Assembly: GCA_041671045.1 (NCBI GenBank) | Contig: JBAZCF010000003.1 | Location: 1-64,000, forward strand | From: Parachlamydiales bacterium | GTDB lineage: Bacteria; Chlamydiota; Chlamydiia; Chlamydiales; JABDDJ01 | Length of the DNA stretch: 64,000 bases | Reading direction: 5' to 3' | In this document: positions 8,649 through 16,939 of the stretch, in pieces | Layout: every line of letters begins with the position of its first letter | Numbering within the stretch: the first letter of the stretch is position 1 | Position numbers and translations under genes: made by a program | The notes under the pieces: model-generated | What the model saw: only the letters and a program-made list of their open reading frames with translations | Told to the model about the DNA's origin: nothing | Databases searched by the model: none

Positions 8649-8710
8649 TCACTCAAACCTTTGTTTTTTTGGTTCGAGCGGCTGGATGGTGTGTGTTAAG
8701 ATTCTTTTTC

Positions 8711-8734
8711 GTTGCACCTCCATTGCACCGCGAT
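8711..8734. repeat. Repeat near integrase, possible arm site
   Basis: GTTGCACC at 8711-8718 is followed by TTGCACCGCGAT at 8723-8734, the latter identical and in the same orientation to 2912-2923 at the other island end. It lies between the integrase start and the boundary repeat. Confidence 0.4.
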
Positions 8735-8802
8735 AAGAAATCTTACCTTGATCGTTGTGATTGAATCAAGTTGAATCGCGTTTACAAGTATGTGTGAAAA
8801 AG

Positions 8803-8850
8803 TGGGGCAACTTGGACTTGAACCAAGGACCAGCGAGTTATGAGGGCGGT
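8803..8850 (-). other. tRNA 3'-half remnant with attR-like repeat
   Basis: On the minus strand this reads as the 3' half of a tRNA: a CTCATAA anticodon loop (CAT, Met or Ile2 type), TGGTC variable region, a T-arm with perfect stem CTTGG/CCAAG around TTCAAGT, and acceptor strand TTGCCCC plus A. The matching 5' half is missing upstream. The end 8828-8850 is the 23-base repeat shared with 2777-2799. This is the structure left by integration into a tRNA gene. Confidence 0.6.
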
Positions 8851-8913
8851 GGTCCGCCATAAAACTCAATACCAAAATGTAATAAAAATTTTCAACTTTT
8901 TCGGTTAAATGAG

Positions 8914-10293
8914 TTATGGAGGACTATCTTCTTGTTTGACATGTAGCACTTCTACAATACAATGATTTAAAGATAGTTCATCAATCAACATTGACAACTC
9001 ATGCCTATTTTTTTTATCTAGATTTGCATCCCATTCGTCTAACAGAATAATAGGGGTGTCAACTTTTTCCTTTATTTCTTTTAAAGCTTTAAATGCTTGT
9101 TGTCCGGTAGACAGTTTATTATTCTCTAGTTCCTCAAAAAGCAAATCATGTTTAGAGGGCAAGTAAAAAGCGCTAGTATTATGCTGCATTTTTAACAGGA
9201 GTAAAAATGACGTTTTTCCACTACCATTTTCTCCATGTAACGTGATTCTTCCGTTATTCGGAAGTTTAAATAATAAATCTTTGGCTGAAATTATCCCTTC
9301 CAACGGTTGCTTGAAATAAATTTTGTTCCAGTGAACTCTCTTCCATAAAGCATCATTGTTTTCATCTAATTCAGGAGATTTAATGACAGAAAGTACGGTA
9401 TTCAATTTTGCTTTTTGCACAGGAAAGTCAGAAATGAAAAAGAGCAGTTCGTAAGAATATGTCAAAACTTGAAAAAGGCGAGGGAAGAGAACAATCAAAG
9501 TTGCCAAAAACGCTAGATTTTCTAAATTCATCATAGCTAAATAAGTGATTAGCATCATTGAAGGTAATATCAAGGCAAATGCCATTATAATTCCGATTAA
9601 CTGATTAAATTTCTCCAATGTAATTGTATTTTCAGTTAAATTTTTTCCTTGAATAGAGGCCTTTCTATTCCATATATTCAGATTATACAAATTATTTATT
9701 AAAATATTATCCCATGATTTAATAAGAAGTGAAGTCCATTGAATTCTGCTTTCTTGGGCTTTTAGGGCTAACTTCGTTTTAAAACTTTTTTGGGAATATA
9801 AAATAATCAAAGATAGTGTAACTCCTATAGCATAAGTTATTAGTAACGATGAGTTGATTAACGCCGCTAAAACAAAAAGGTTAAAAAATACATTAAGTCC
9901 TGAAGAAACTAAGTGATATAAATACTCGATATATCCATTTATAGTGGGACAAGCTTCTCCGGACAAAATTGAGGATATAGTACTGCGTTGTTCACGATCC
10001 GACCACTTTAGAATTTTACCTGGATATAGTTGGGAAAACTCTTGAATGTAATTGACACAACTTTTTATTTGAGTTTTGCTTACCTGGATCAGAGCAAAAG
10101 CACCGGGAAGATAAGGCAAAATTAAAGATACTAGATATAGCCAAAGCCATGTCAATGAAGGCTGACCTTCCGAAACGCCTAGAATTAACCATGTAAGCCA
10201 AATACTTGAAGAAGCAACAATTGCCTGCTGTATTACCAGGAGAACATAACTAGATTGAAGCCAGGAATTTATATTGATTTTAGATGTAGACAC
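8914..10293 (-). CDS. ABC transporter, fused membrane and ATPase domains
   Basis: This 459-aa protein has an N-terminal membrane region with about six hydrophobic segments (residues about 10-290) and a C-terminal ATP-binding domain. Walker A is GENGSGKTS and Walker B is IILLDEWDAN. The signature motif is reduced to LSTGQQAFK, and the usual His after Walker B is replaced (VEVLHV), so the ATPase is divergent. The ATPase domain is also short. The layout resembles half-size exporters that work as dimers; the substrate is unknown. The start is GTG with no clear ribosome binding site. Confidence 0.7.
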   Translation of the reverse strand: MSTSKININSWLQSSYVLLVIQQAIVASSSIWLTWLILGVSEGQPSLTWLWLYLVSLILPYLPGAFALIQVSKTQIKSCVNYIQEFSQLYPGKILKWSDREQRSTISSILSGEACPTINGYIEYLYHLVSSGLNVFFNLFVLAALINSSLLITYAIGVTLSLIILYSQKSFKTKLALKAQESRIQWTSLLIKSWDNILINNLYNLNIWNRKASIQGKNLTENTITLEKFNQLIGIIMAFALILPSMMLITYLAMMNLENLAFLATLIVLFPRLFQVLTYSYELLFFISDFPVQKAKLNTVLSVIKSPELDENNDALWKRVHWNKIYFKQPLEGIISAKDLLFKLPNNGRITLHGENGSGKTSFLLLLKMQHNTSAFYLPSKHDLLFEELENNKLSTGQQAFKALKEIKEKVDTPIILLDEWDANLDKKNRHELSMLIDELSLNHCIVEVLHVKQEDSPP

Positions 10294-10866
10294 GTTCTGA
10301 GTTTGTCATGGAGTTTTCTATAATATGTATTTTTTTTTGGCAAAAATTCAAGAGATAATTTCTTCTTTTCGATAATAAATTTTTATAGTGAGGTTTTTCT
10401 TTTAGGTAATTAATCGAATGTTGCATTTGTTGCAGCATAACTTCGGTGGTTTGACTTAAAAGAATTAGCTAAAAGAGATGTGAGCAGTTTAAGGCAGCCT
10501 ATAAGAGAAATTGAACTGAAATTACAGGTGCTGCTTTTTATCAATTCTCGATAGTATTTAGGAAAAACTTTATACCGAAATTTCCATCCCATTCCTGACC
10601 CCAATTTCTCTTCTAACGTCGTTAAAGAAAACATCTTCGCCTTGTTTGAGCACGCAAGTTGGAGAATGAATTTTTTAAAGAAGCCTTATGTGGCTTAAAA
10701 GAGTTTACCTTCTAACTCAAAAACCGGGTGCAATATCAATGCACTATTTTACGTCTGGATTGGGTAGCTTTATCCGGACGGTTTAGAATAGTTTTTTTAG
10801 AACTCACAAGAATAACACCGCTAACTTTATGGAGGCGTTCTTCCAAACCCTATAACATGCGAAGAT
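10294..10866. other. Gap without a confident gene
   Basis: No reading frame here looks like a convincing gene. A 74-codon frame on the minus strand (10410-10634) has no recognisable family. On the plus strand at about 10814-10855 the frame NTANFMEAFFQTL ends in a stop and faintly recalls the C-terminal part of IS3-type transposases, so the gap may contain decayed mobile DNA. Confidence 0.4.
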
Positions 10867-11073
10867 TTAGAGATCATCCTCTTCTTTTCGGATTTTTTCT
10901 TCCTCTGGACTGAGTCTCTCTTCTTCGTCGTAATATTGGTCGTCTTCGTTATCGCCTCTTTCTTCTTCCGGTGTCATGAAGGGTTCTTTTAAATGATCAC
11001 TTGGCCCTTTTTTCTCATCATGGTCAAAATTAAGTGGCTTAGGATCATCGGGATCTCTTTTCTTTTTTGTCAT
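10867..11073 (-). CDS. Small acidic protein
   Basis: This 68-aa protein is extremely hydrophilic: a Lys/Asp N-terminus (MTKKKRDPDDPKP) then long runs of Glu and Asp with PEEE motifs. It is probably disordered. I chose the ATG at 11073 because GGAGG lies 5 bases upstream of it; a start 12 bases further upstream (11085) has no such site. No function can be assigned. The good ribosome binding site suggests it is expressed. Confidence 0.55.
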   Translation of the reverse strand: MTKKKRDPDDPKPLNFDHDEKKGPSDHLKEPFMTPEEERGDNEDDQYYDEEERLSPEEEKIRKEEDDL

Positions 11074-11297
11074 ATAAACCTCCACATATTCAGCTTCATT
11101 ATGTCATTTCATAAGTATTATTTTAGAACACTGCAAGTCTTAAATTGCACTAGACTCCTAATGTAATGAATTATTTTTTAAAAAAATGAAAGTTTTCTAT
11201 TTTTCTATCTCTTCCTTTGTCTTTTTTCTCTATTGCATTCGCTGAAGAATTCGGACATAGTCAAATCACTAAAATATTTTTTTGCAGAAGGAATCAA

Positions 11298-12434
11298 ATG
11301 GGAAAAAGGATCATTCGTGAAGCCAGTGAGATCAAATTCAAGAGGGCAGCTCCAGAGGGATTTCTCTCTGAGGTTAGAAGAAGGGTAGAGGCATTTTTTG
11401 CACGCAGTAAGCTTCAAAGAAACGCAGATGCCAGTATGTGGCTTAAAACAATTTTTCTCATCGTTGCTAACTTCGCCTTATATGGAGCTATTTTATCTAA
11501 CGAGTTCGGTTTTATGGGGGTGATGGTCCTGTTTATTTTGTTCGGTTATACAACATCCTTTATCTGCATAAATATTATCCATGATGTATTGCATGGTTCT
11601 CTCTTTAAAAATAAGACTTGGAACAAGTGTCTAGGGTACTTATTCGACCTGCAAGGGTTTAGTTCATTCAATTGGACTCTGACGCATAACAATGATCATC
11701 ATACTTTTACGAATATTGCAGGTATAGATAAGGACATTGACAAGATGATCTTCTTGCGTCTAGCACCGACGGACGGCTACTACCCCTTTCACCGCTTCCA
11801 ACATTGGTATGCTCTTCCTCTTTATACGCTAACGACTTTGAACTGGGCACACTATAGCGATTACGTGTTGATGTGGGACTACTGGAAAAAAGGCAGGGCT
11901 TCTAACATAGACGCCGGCATATTCTTATTTTTTAAGGCTTTATACATAGCTCTCTACATTGTCATTCCGATTATAGTCGTGAATTTACCCTGGTGGCAGA
12001 CTTTCATGGGCTACGTCTTAATGCAGATGTTTGGCGGGTTTCTAGCTGCTATCGTCTTTCAACTTGCCCACGTGGTGGAAGGGGTTGAATATCCCTTACC
12101 GGATGAAAGAGGCCATATGGAAAATATCTGGGTTATGCACGAGATGAAGACAACGTCGAATTTTGCTTCTGACAGCCCTCTGACATCGCATTTATTTGGC
12201 GGTTTGAACTTTCAAATTGAGCACCACCTATTTCCGCATGTTTCACATGTGCATTACCATAAAATTTCACCTATTGTACGTCAGACTGCTTTAGAATACG
12301 GGCTTCCTTACAATGAACAGAAGAACTTATGGCATGCGGTATGCTCTCATGTACGCATGCTAAAGAAATTCTCTGAAAGACCGGATTTTGTAGTGGCTGA
12401 AAGCCCTGAGAAAATATTCAGCCCTGGGCATTAA
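11298..12434 (+). CDS. Membrane fatty-acid desaturase
   Basis: This 378-aa integral membrane enzyme would introduce a double bond into acyl chains using a di-iron centre. All three histidine boxes are present: HDVLH (His95-His99), HNNDHH (His130-His135) and QIEHH (His309-310). The Gln before the third box is typical of acyl-lipid or acyl-CoA front-end desaturases; no cytochrome b5 domain is fused. Hydrophobic pairs flank the boxes as in the family. I chose the ATG at 11298, preceded by GAAGGAATCAA, rather than a start 81 bases upstream with a poor site. Pathogenic Chlamydia lack such an enzyme, so it may help adjust membrane fluidity outside a warm host; this is inference. Confidence 0.85.
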   Translation: MGKRIIREASEIKFKRAAPEGFLSEVRRRVEAFFARSKLQRNADASMWLKTIFLIVANFALYGAILSNEFGFMGVMVLFILFGYTTSFICINIIHDVLHGSLFKNKTWNKCLGYLFDLQGFSSFNWTLTHNNDHHTFTNIAGIDKDIDKMIFLRLAPTDGYYPFHRFQHWYALPLYTLTTLNWAHYSDYVLMWDYWKKGRASNIDAGIFLFFKALYIALYIVIPIIVVNLPWWQTFMGYVLMQMFGGFLAAIVFQLAHVVEGVEYPLPDERGHMENIWVMHEMKTTSNFASDSPLTSHLFGGLNFQIEHHLFPHVSHVHYHKISPIVRQTALEYGLPYNEQKNLWHAVCSHVRMLKKFSERPDFVVAESPEKIFSPGH

Positions 12435-12441
12435 GTCCAGG

Positions 12442-13641
12442 CTAGGTTGTTGGCATGGTTTTTTCGTTTAGGTCTACGTTATCGCGTGGTTCTTGGATAG
12501 CGCATGCAAGGCGTGCCTCTGCCATGATAAAGAATGATCCGCAGACCAAAACAGGCAAGTCACTGATAGTTAATGCATTTTGCATTGCTTCTGTGACGGA
12601 TGCTTCCAAATGGATCTTTTCGGAAGGGACATTCATTTTCAACAACTGTTTTTCCAACACATCTGCATTGTATGACCTGCCATTTTGAGCGCTGACGGGG
12701 AACCAATTTTTTGCAAAGGGGATGAGCGGTTCTAAACAACGCTCAAGGTCTTTTGTAGAGGAAATAGCAATAATAATTTCATACCGGCCCTCCAATAACT
12801 GACATAGTTTTTCTATTCCGGCAGGGTTATGCGCAACATCAAAAATGATTTTTCTATGGCCTAGCATGGTTTCTTCAAAGCGGCAGGATGGAAGTGCATC
12901 CAATGCTTGCGGCCAATGCTCCGGCCTCACGGGTAAAAAATGCATCGCCTCGAGGGCTATGGCTCTATTTTCTTCTTTATAGTCCTTAAAGTCTCCACTG
13001 ATGGGAAAGTATAGATCAGTATAGGAGGCTATGATATTGCTATCGACTGTAGGACCAATAATTACAGCAACATGTTTTTTGATAATACCGGCTTTCTCGT
13101 GGGTTATTTCATCTAATGTACTTCCTAATATCTCTGTATGCTCCAGACTAATGGAGGTGATAATAGAAAGGCACGGGGTGATGACATTTGTTGCATCCAG
13201 ACGTCCGCCCAAACCTGTTTCAATGATGGCACAGTCAACTTTTTGTTCGGCAAAATAGAGAAACGCAAGTGCGGTAGTGATCTCAAAGAAGGATGCTGTG
13301 GTAAGCTGCAGGTCTTCTATTGCTTGAAAGATACGTGGAAGATATTCACAAACTTCTGCTTCGGAAATCATGATTCCATTGACACGGATACGCTCACGAA
13401 AGCATGCAATATGAGGGGAGGTATTCAATCCCACTTTATAGCCTGAAAGGACGAGTCCCTTAGCAATCATGGAACAGACGGAGCCTTTTCCATTTGTGCC
13501 TGCCACATGTACTGATTCAAAGGAGTTTTGCGGATTGCCTAACTTCTCGCATAGCTTCTGCATGGTTTCCAAGTGAAGCTTTCCTTTGACTTGTGTTTGG
13601 AGCGAAAAAAGGCGTGCAAGGAGCTGGCTATAGGTGTTCAT
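12442..13641 (-). CDS. folC: Folylpolyglutamate/dihydrofolate synthase
   Basis: This 399-aa Mur-ligase-family enzyme adds glutamate to folates and may also make dihydrofolate from dihydropteroate. It has the ATP-binding loop GTNGKGS (residues 48-54), the family signature SPHI...FRERIRVNG, GLGGRLDATN and a C-terminal DVAHNP motif. I chose the ATG at 13641, whose ATGA overlaps the stop of the upstream PHP gene and gives a normal family N-terminus. It is the last gene of a nusB-murB-PHP-folC run with very tight spacing, so the four are probably co-transcribed. Confidence 0.9.
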   Translation of the reverse strand: MNTYSQLLARLFSLQTQVKGKLHLETMQKLCEKLGNPQNSFESVHVAGTNGKGSVCSMIAKGLVLSGYKVGLNTSPHIACFRERIRVNGIMISEAEVCEYLPRIFQAIEDLQLTTASFFEITTALAFLYFAEQKVDCAIIETGLGGRLDATNVITPCLSIITSISLEHTEILGSTLDEITHEKAGIIKKHVAVIIGPTVDSNIIASYTDLYFPISGDFKDYKEENRAIALEAMHFLPVRPEHWPQALDALPSCRFEETMLGHRKIIFDVAHNPAGIEKLCQLLEGRYEIIIAISSTKDLERCLEPLIPFAKNWFPVSAQNGRSYNADVLEKQLLKMNVPSEKIHLEASVTEAMQNALTISDLPVLVCGSFFIMAEARLACAIQEPRDNVDLNEKTMPTT

Positions 13642-14501
13642 GGCAATGCAGGAAGGGAAAGTTGGGGATTGTTCTCTTTGTAGCGATTCCATAGCATTTC
13701 AAATGTTTCTTTCTTTGTCCAAGAACATCCTAGAACGTTAGCTACTTTTTCGCCGCCATGAAAATCAGATCCACCGGTGACGAAAAGGTTATATTTCTCG
13801 GCCATTTTGAGCCAGCGGGTGTGCTGCGCAGCCGCGAAGTATGCGTAATAAGCTTCTATGCCGTCTAACTTAAGCCTTAGGATTTTTTCTACCAGGTTGC
13901 TGTTAGGGACTAGATGCGGGTGGGCCAATACTGCGTAAGCTCCGGCTTTGCGGAGGACTTCCAGTGTTTCTTCGGTTGTGATTGTTTCTCCCTTGACAAA
14001 GCAAGAGCTATTATCGCTCAAGTAAAGCTTAAAAGCGTCGTTCAATGTGGCGACATACCCTTTTTTCACCATTGCCGTAGCAATATGGGGGCGCCCGATT
14101 GTTCTTTGGAAATCTTGGGAGGCAAATTCCAGCAGGTCGTCCGTTGTGATGAAAATGCCTTTGGTTTTCAGTTTCTCAAGGATTTTCTCATTACGCTCTT
14201 CGCGTCTCAGTTGATGCCTTTGGCAAAGCTCAGCCATTTCAGGTGAATTCAGGTTATAGGAATAGCCCAGCATATGGATGCTGTGACCTTCGAAAGTGGT
14301 GGAGAATTCAATACCGGCCAAAAGGTAGAAATCTTGGGGCGTGGGAAAGCTCAAATGGGCTTGTATGGTGTCATGATCAGTAATGGCTAGTCCATTAAGT
14401 CCATTCTTTTTTGCAAGGTCGATTAATTCCGGTACGCTTAATACTCCGTCAGAGCAGGTAGAATGGCTGTGGAGATCAGCGCGCCAAAGGGATTCTGTCA
14501 T
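13638..14501 (-). CDS. PHP-domain phosphoesterase
   Basis: This 287-aa protein belongs to the PHP family of metal-dependent phosphoesterases of the YciV/TrpH type, which act on 3',5'-nucleoside bisphosphates or short RNA 5' ends. The metal-binding motifs are DLHSHSTCSDG at the N-terminus, ITDHDT, an LAHPHL motif in the middle and GGSDFHG near the C-terminus. It starts one base after the murB stop and overlaps folC by 4 bases. The exact substrate is not settled by sequence. Confidence 0.85.
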   Translation of the reverse strand: MTESLWRADLHSHSTCSDGVLSVPELIDLAKKNGLNGLAITDHDTIQAHLSFPTPQDFYLLAGIEFSTTFEGHSIHMLGYSYNLNSPEMAELCQRHQLRREERNEKILEKLKTKGIFITTDDLLEFASQDFQRTIGRPHIATAMVKKGYVATLNDAFKLYLSDNSSCFVKGETITTEETLEVLRKAGAYAVLAHPHLVPNSNLVEKILRLKLDGIEAYYAYFAAAQHTRWLKMAEKYNLFVTGGSDFHGGEKVANVLGCSWTKKETFEMLWNRYKENNPQLSLPALP

Positions 14502-15386
14502 TTATTCTTCCCTCTGGTAGGGGATATAACAAATCTCGCTGACTAGATCTATGCCAACCTTATCTCGGATCGTAGTCCTGATAATTTGCATCAGTCCAAG
14601 GATGTCCTGAGCTGTGGCTCCACCTTGATTGACGATAAAGTTAGCATGCTGAGGTGATATTACTGCGCCCCCTTGCGTTATTCCTTTTAGCCCGCAATGG
14701 TCTATCAAGGCTCCTGCTGAGGTTCCTTCAGGATTACGGAAGACGCAGCCGGCTGACTTTTCGCCGTAGGGCTGTGTTGAAGTGCGGTAAGCAAGCATAG
14801 TGTGCTGTTTACTTTTTGCTTCTGCACAGGCTGTTAGCTGAACTTTTGCTTGAAGGATAGCGCCTTGCATATTTTGAAAAGGGGAGTGCCGGTAGGCAAA
14901 CTGCAAGTCGTTTCTCTCATACTTCTGAATAGCTCCATCGGCATGGAGGTAAAGGACTTCTGTAAGGATAGATGCAGTATCGCTTCCATTAGCCCCGGCA
15001 TTCATATAAACGGCTCCCCCCATGGTACCTGGAATACCTGAAGCAAATTCTAGTCCCGACCAACCTTTCCGTGCAGTGCCGGAGCCTAAACGTGCGAAAC
15101 TGTAACCGCTGCCGACGGTGAAGCATCCATTTCCGTCATCTTCTAATGTATTCAACTTGTTGAGCAGGACAGCGCCCTGAAAGCCTCTATCGTCAAAAAG
15201 GCAGTTAGATCCTTTGCCTAGAACGATAAAGGGAATGCCATTTTCAGAACAAAAAGCGAGCGCTTGCTGCATTTCAGCTAAAGAATTTATCGAAGCAAAT
15301 AACGCTGCAGGCCCGCCCACACCAAAGGTGGTGTAAGGAGCAAGAGGAATATTTTCAAGAAATAGCCCCGGAGCAGCTGTTTTCAC
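14502..15386 (-). CDS. murB: UDP-N-acetylenolpyruvoylglucosamine reductase
   Basis: This 294-aa flavoenzyme makes UDP-N-acetylmuramate with NADPH, the second committed step of peptidoglycan synthesis. It has the FAD-binding segments TTFGVGG, LGKGSN (57-) and GIPGTMGGAVYMNAGA (117-). The proton-donor position is Cys214 in SAGCVFRNP, as in the shorter type II MurB enzymes. The start is GTG at 15386, overlapping the nusB TAG by one base. Chlamydiae make peptidoglycan in small amounts, consistent with a functional gene. Confidence 0.92.
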   Translation of the reverse strand: MKTAAPGLFLENIPLAPYTTFGVGGPAALFASINSLAEMQQALAFCSENGIPFIVLGKGSNCLFDDRGFQGAVLLNKLNTLEDDGNGCFTVGSGYSFARLGSGTARKGWSGLEFASGIPGTMGGAVYMNAGANGSDTASILTEVLYLHADGAIQKYERNDLQFAYRHSPFQNMQGAILQAKVQLTACAEAKSKQHTMLAYRTSTQPYGEKSAGCVFRNPEGTSAGALIDHCGLKGITQGGAVISPQHANFIVNQGGATAQDILGLMQIIRTTIRDKVGIDLVSEICYIPYQREE

Positions 15387-15934
15387 TAGAAATCCACGTT
15401 TTCGTCGTCTTTATTTTCGTCGTCATTTGATGGCGGCAGTGCTTGGTGAGAGGCTTCTTCGGAAATTGCCTCAATTTCTTCCATTGCTTTTACGCTTTTA
15501 GTTATTTCTGTTACGTCGACAGACTTACCTTCACTCTGCTTGTAAATGGAGTCTAAGACGGCGTTGATATAAGAAGCGGATTCAGGCGTGCTGAATTTTT
15601 TTGCTAGGCGCATGCCTTCCGCAATAGCAACCTTAGGGGGTATTTCGTTGTCGAAAAGTATTTCGTATGCGCCAAGGCGTAAGATATTGATTTCTACTTT
15701 TTGGATACGTTCTAAAACGTAAGATACTGAGATTGCAGCTATACGCTTATCCAAGTCCTCTTTATTCTGAAGTATCGCATTTGCTTTATCTAAAGCTTGC
15801 AGAACGTACTTTTTGGAGACAGCCAACTCTTTGCCGATGAAAGCTACCACGGCAGAGGGGTTTTGGGCATCTATGTCAAGGCTAAAAAGAAGTTGAAAGA
15901 CGACTTCACGCATTTTTTGCGGGGGGAGACTCAC
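15386..15934 (-). CDS. nusB: Transcription antitermination factor NusB
   Basis: This 182-aa protein is NusB, which with NusE (ribosomal protein S10) binds boxA RNA and supports rRNA transcription. The all-helical family pattern is present (REVVFQLLFSLD ... EINILRLGAYEILF ... AIAEGMRLAKKFSTPESASYINAVLD). The core ends near residue 135; a further 45-residue Glu/Asp-rich tail is unusual. It is first in a tight operon with murB, PHP and folC. Confidence 0.92.
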   Translation of the reverse strand: MSLPPQKMREVVFQLLFSLDIDAQNPSAVVAFIGKELAVSKKYVLQALDKANAILQNKEDLDKRIAAISVSYVLERIQKVEINILRLGAYEILFDNEIPPKVAIAEGMRLAKKFSTPESASYINAVLDSIYKQSEGKSVDVTEITKSVKAMEEIEAISEEASHQALPPSNDDENKDDENVDF

Positions 15935-16007
15935 GCTTACCTCAGAAATTCTCTGTAATTGAAAGAACTAGAATACTATACTTTAGGTTTAGAAAAAAGG
16001 AGGAAGA

Positions 16008-16835
16008 ATGTCATATAAAAATGTTTTACATGATTCTCCATTAAGCAAATCAGAAGCTTATCCCTCAAGCTACGATCCCAGCTTGCTTTTTCCTGTGGCG
16101 CGTCAACTGCAGCGTGAAGGATTAAGTTTAGGTTCGAAACTTCCCTTTACCGGTGTGGATATTTGGAATGCCTATGAAATTTCTTGGCTAGATCCCAAAG
16201 GTAAACCTGTAATGGCAGTAGGGGAATTCACTTTTCCTTGCACAACGACAAATATTATCGAGTCAAAATCACTGAAGTTGTATTTGAATTCCTTGAATGA
16301 AACCAGATTCAACTCGCTAGAAGAAGTTGTGGAAATCATCCGACGCGATCTTACCCAAGCAGCGGGTGGCAAGTGCATCGTAGTCTTAAAAAAGCATCAT
16401 GCGTGGATAGGAACTCCTTGGACACATTGTGAAGGAACGTGTATTGACGATATTAATGTGGATATCGATACCTATAAACTCGATAGCAACTTATTGAAAG
16501 TCGGAACGGGTAGTACTAAGGAAAGTCTTTATTCTCATCTCCTGAAGACGAATTGTCCTATTACCAATCAGCCCGATTGGGCCACAATGTTTGTCCATTA
16601 CGTCGGTCCGCAGATCGACCATGCTTCGCTATTGCGCTACCTGATCTCATATCGTTTGCATCAGGACTTTCATGAACATTGTGCAGAGTCCATTTTCACA
16701 GACATATTAAACCATTGCAAGCCAAGTAAACTTACTGTTTATTTGCGCTATACCCGCCGTGGTGGATTAGACATCAATCCTTATCGCACTAACGAAGAGA
16801 GTCTCCCTGCAAATTTGCGCCTATTCCGTCAGTAA
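16008..16835 (+). CDS. queF: NADPH-dependent preQ0 reductase
   Basis: This 275-aa protein is the long, two-domain (YqcD-type) form of QueF. It reduces the nitrile of preQ0 to preQ1 in queuosine biosynthesis. The nucleophile is Cys183 and the acid Asp190 in CPITNQPDW; the NADPH motif ESKSLKLYLNS is at 85-95. A strong ribosome binding site (AAAGGAGGAAG) precedes the start. No preQ1 riboswitch is evident in the 70-base leader. Without other que genes in the window I cannot tell whether preQ0 is made or imported. Confidence 0.93.
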   Translation: MSYKNVLHDSPLSKSEAYPSSYDPSLLFPVARQLQREGLSLGSKLPFTGVDIWNAYEISWLDPKGKPVMAVGEFTFPCTTTNIIESKSLKLYLNSLNETRFNSLEEVVEIIRRDLTQAAGGKCIVVLKKHHAWIGTPWTHCEGTCIDDINVDIDTYKLDSNLLKVGTGSTKESLYSHLLKTNCPITNQPDWATMFVHYVGPQIDHASLLRYLISYRLHQDFHEHCAESIFTDILNHCKPSKLTVYLRYTRRGGLDINPYRTNEESLPANLRLFRQ

Positions 16836-16842
16836 TTTGCAT

Positions 16843-16874
16843 CCTGAAGTAAAGGATTAAGTTGAAACTTCGGG
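16843..16874 (+). terminator. Predicted terminator after queF
   Basis: CCTGAAGT (16843-16850) pairs with ACTTCGGG (16867-16874) with one wobble pair, followed by TTTAATTTGATTCTTTTT. It lies 8 bases after the queF stop and would separate queF from aconitase transcription. Confidence 0.5.
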
Positions 16875-16903
16875 TTTAATTTGATTCTTTTTGCAAAGGA
16901 TAT

Positions 16904-16939
16904 TACTGTGAATCTTTTTAGATGAGGAGATTCACAGTA
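16904..16939 (+). promoter_or_regulatory. Hairpin over the aconitase start site
   Basis: A perfect 12-bp inverted repeat, TACTGTGAATCT (16904-16915) and AGATTCACAGTA (16928-16939), has a 12-base loop. The ribosome binding site GAGGAG (16924-16929) begins in the loop and runs into the 3' arm, and the last base of the stem is the A of the start codon. In mRNA this would hide the start site; in DNA it could be an operator for a dimeric regulator. Confidence 0.7.

Noticed and set aside
10410..10634. 74-aa gene on the minus strand
   Set aside because: No recognisable family, no good ribosome binding site and no context; reported only as part of a gap.
10814..10855. IS3-type transposase remnant (NTANFMEAFFQTL)
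   Set aside because: The match is short and rests on one motif only; it may be chance.
15935..16007. preQ1 riboswitch upstream of queF
   Set aside because: The 70-base leader shows no stem and A-rich tail of the preQ1-I type and no terminator; only a strong ribosome binding site.
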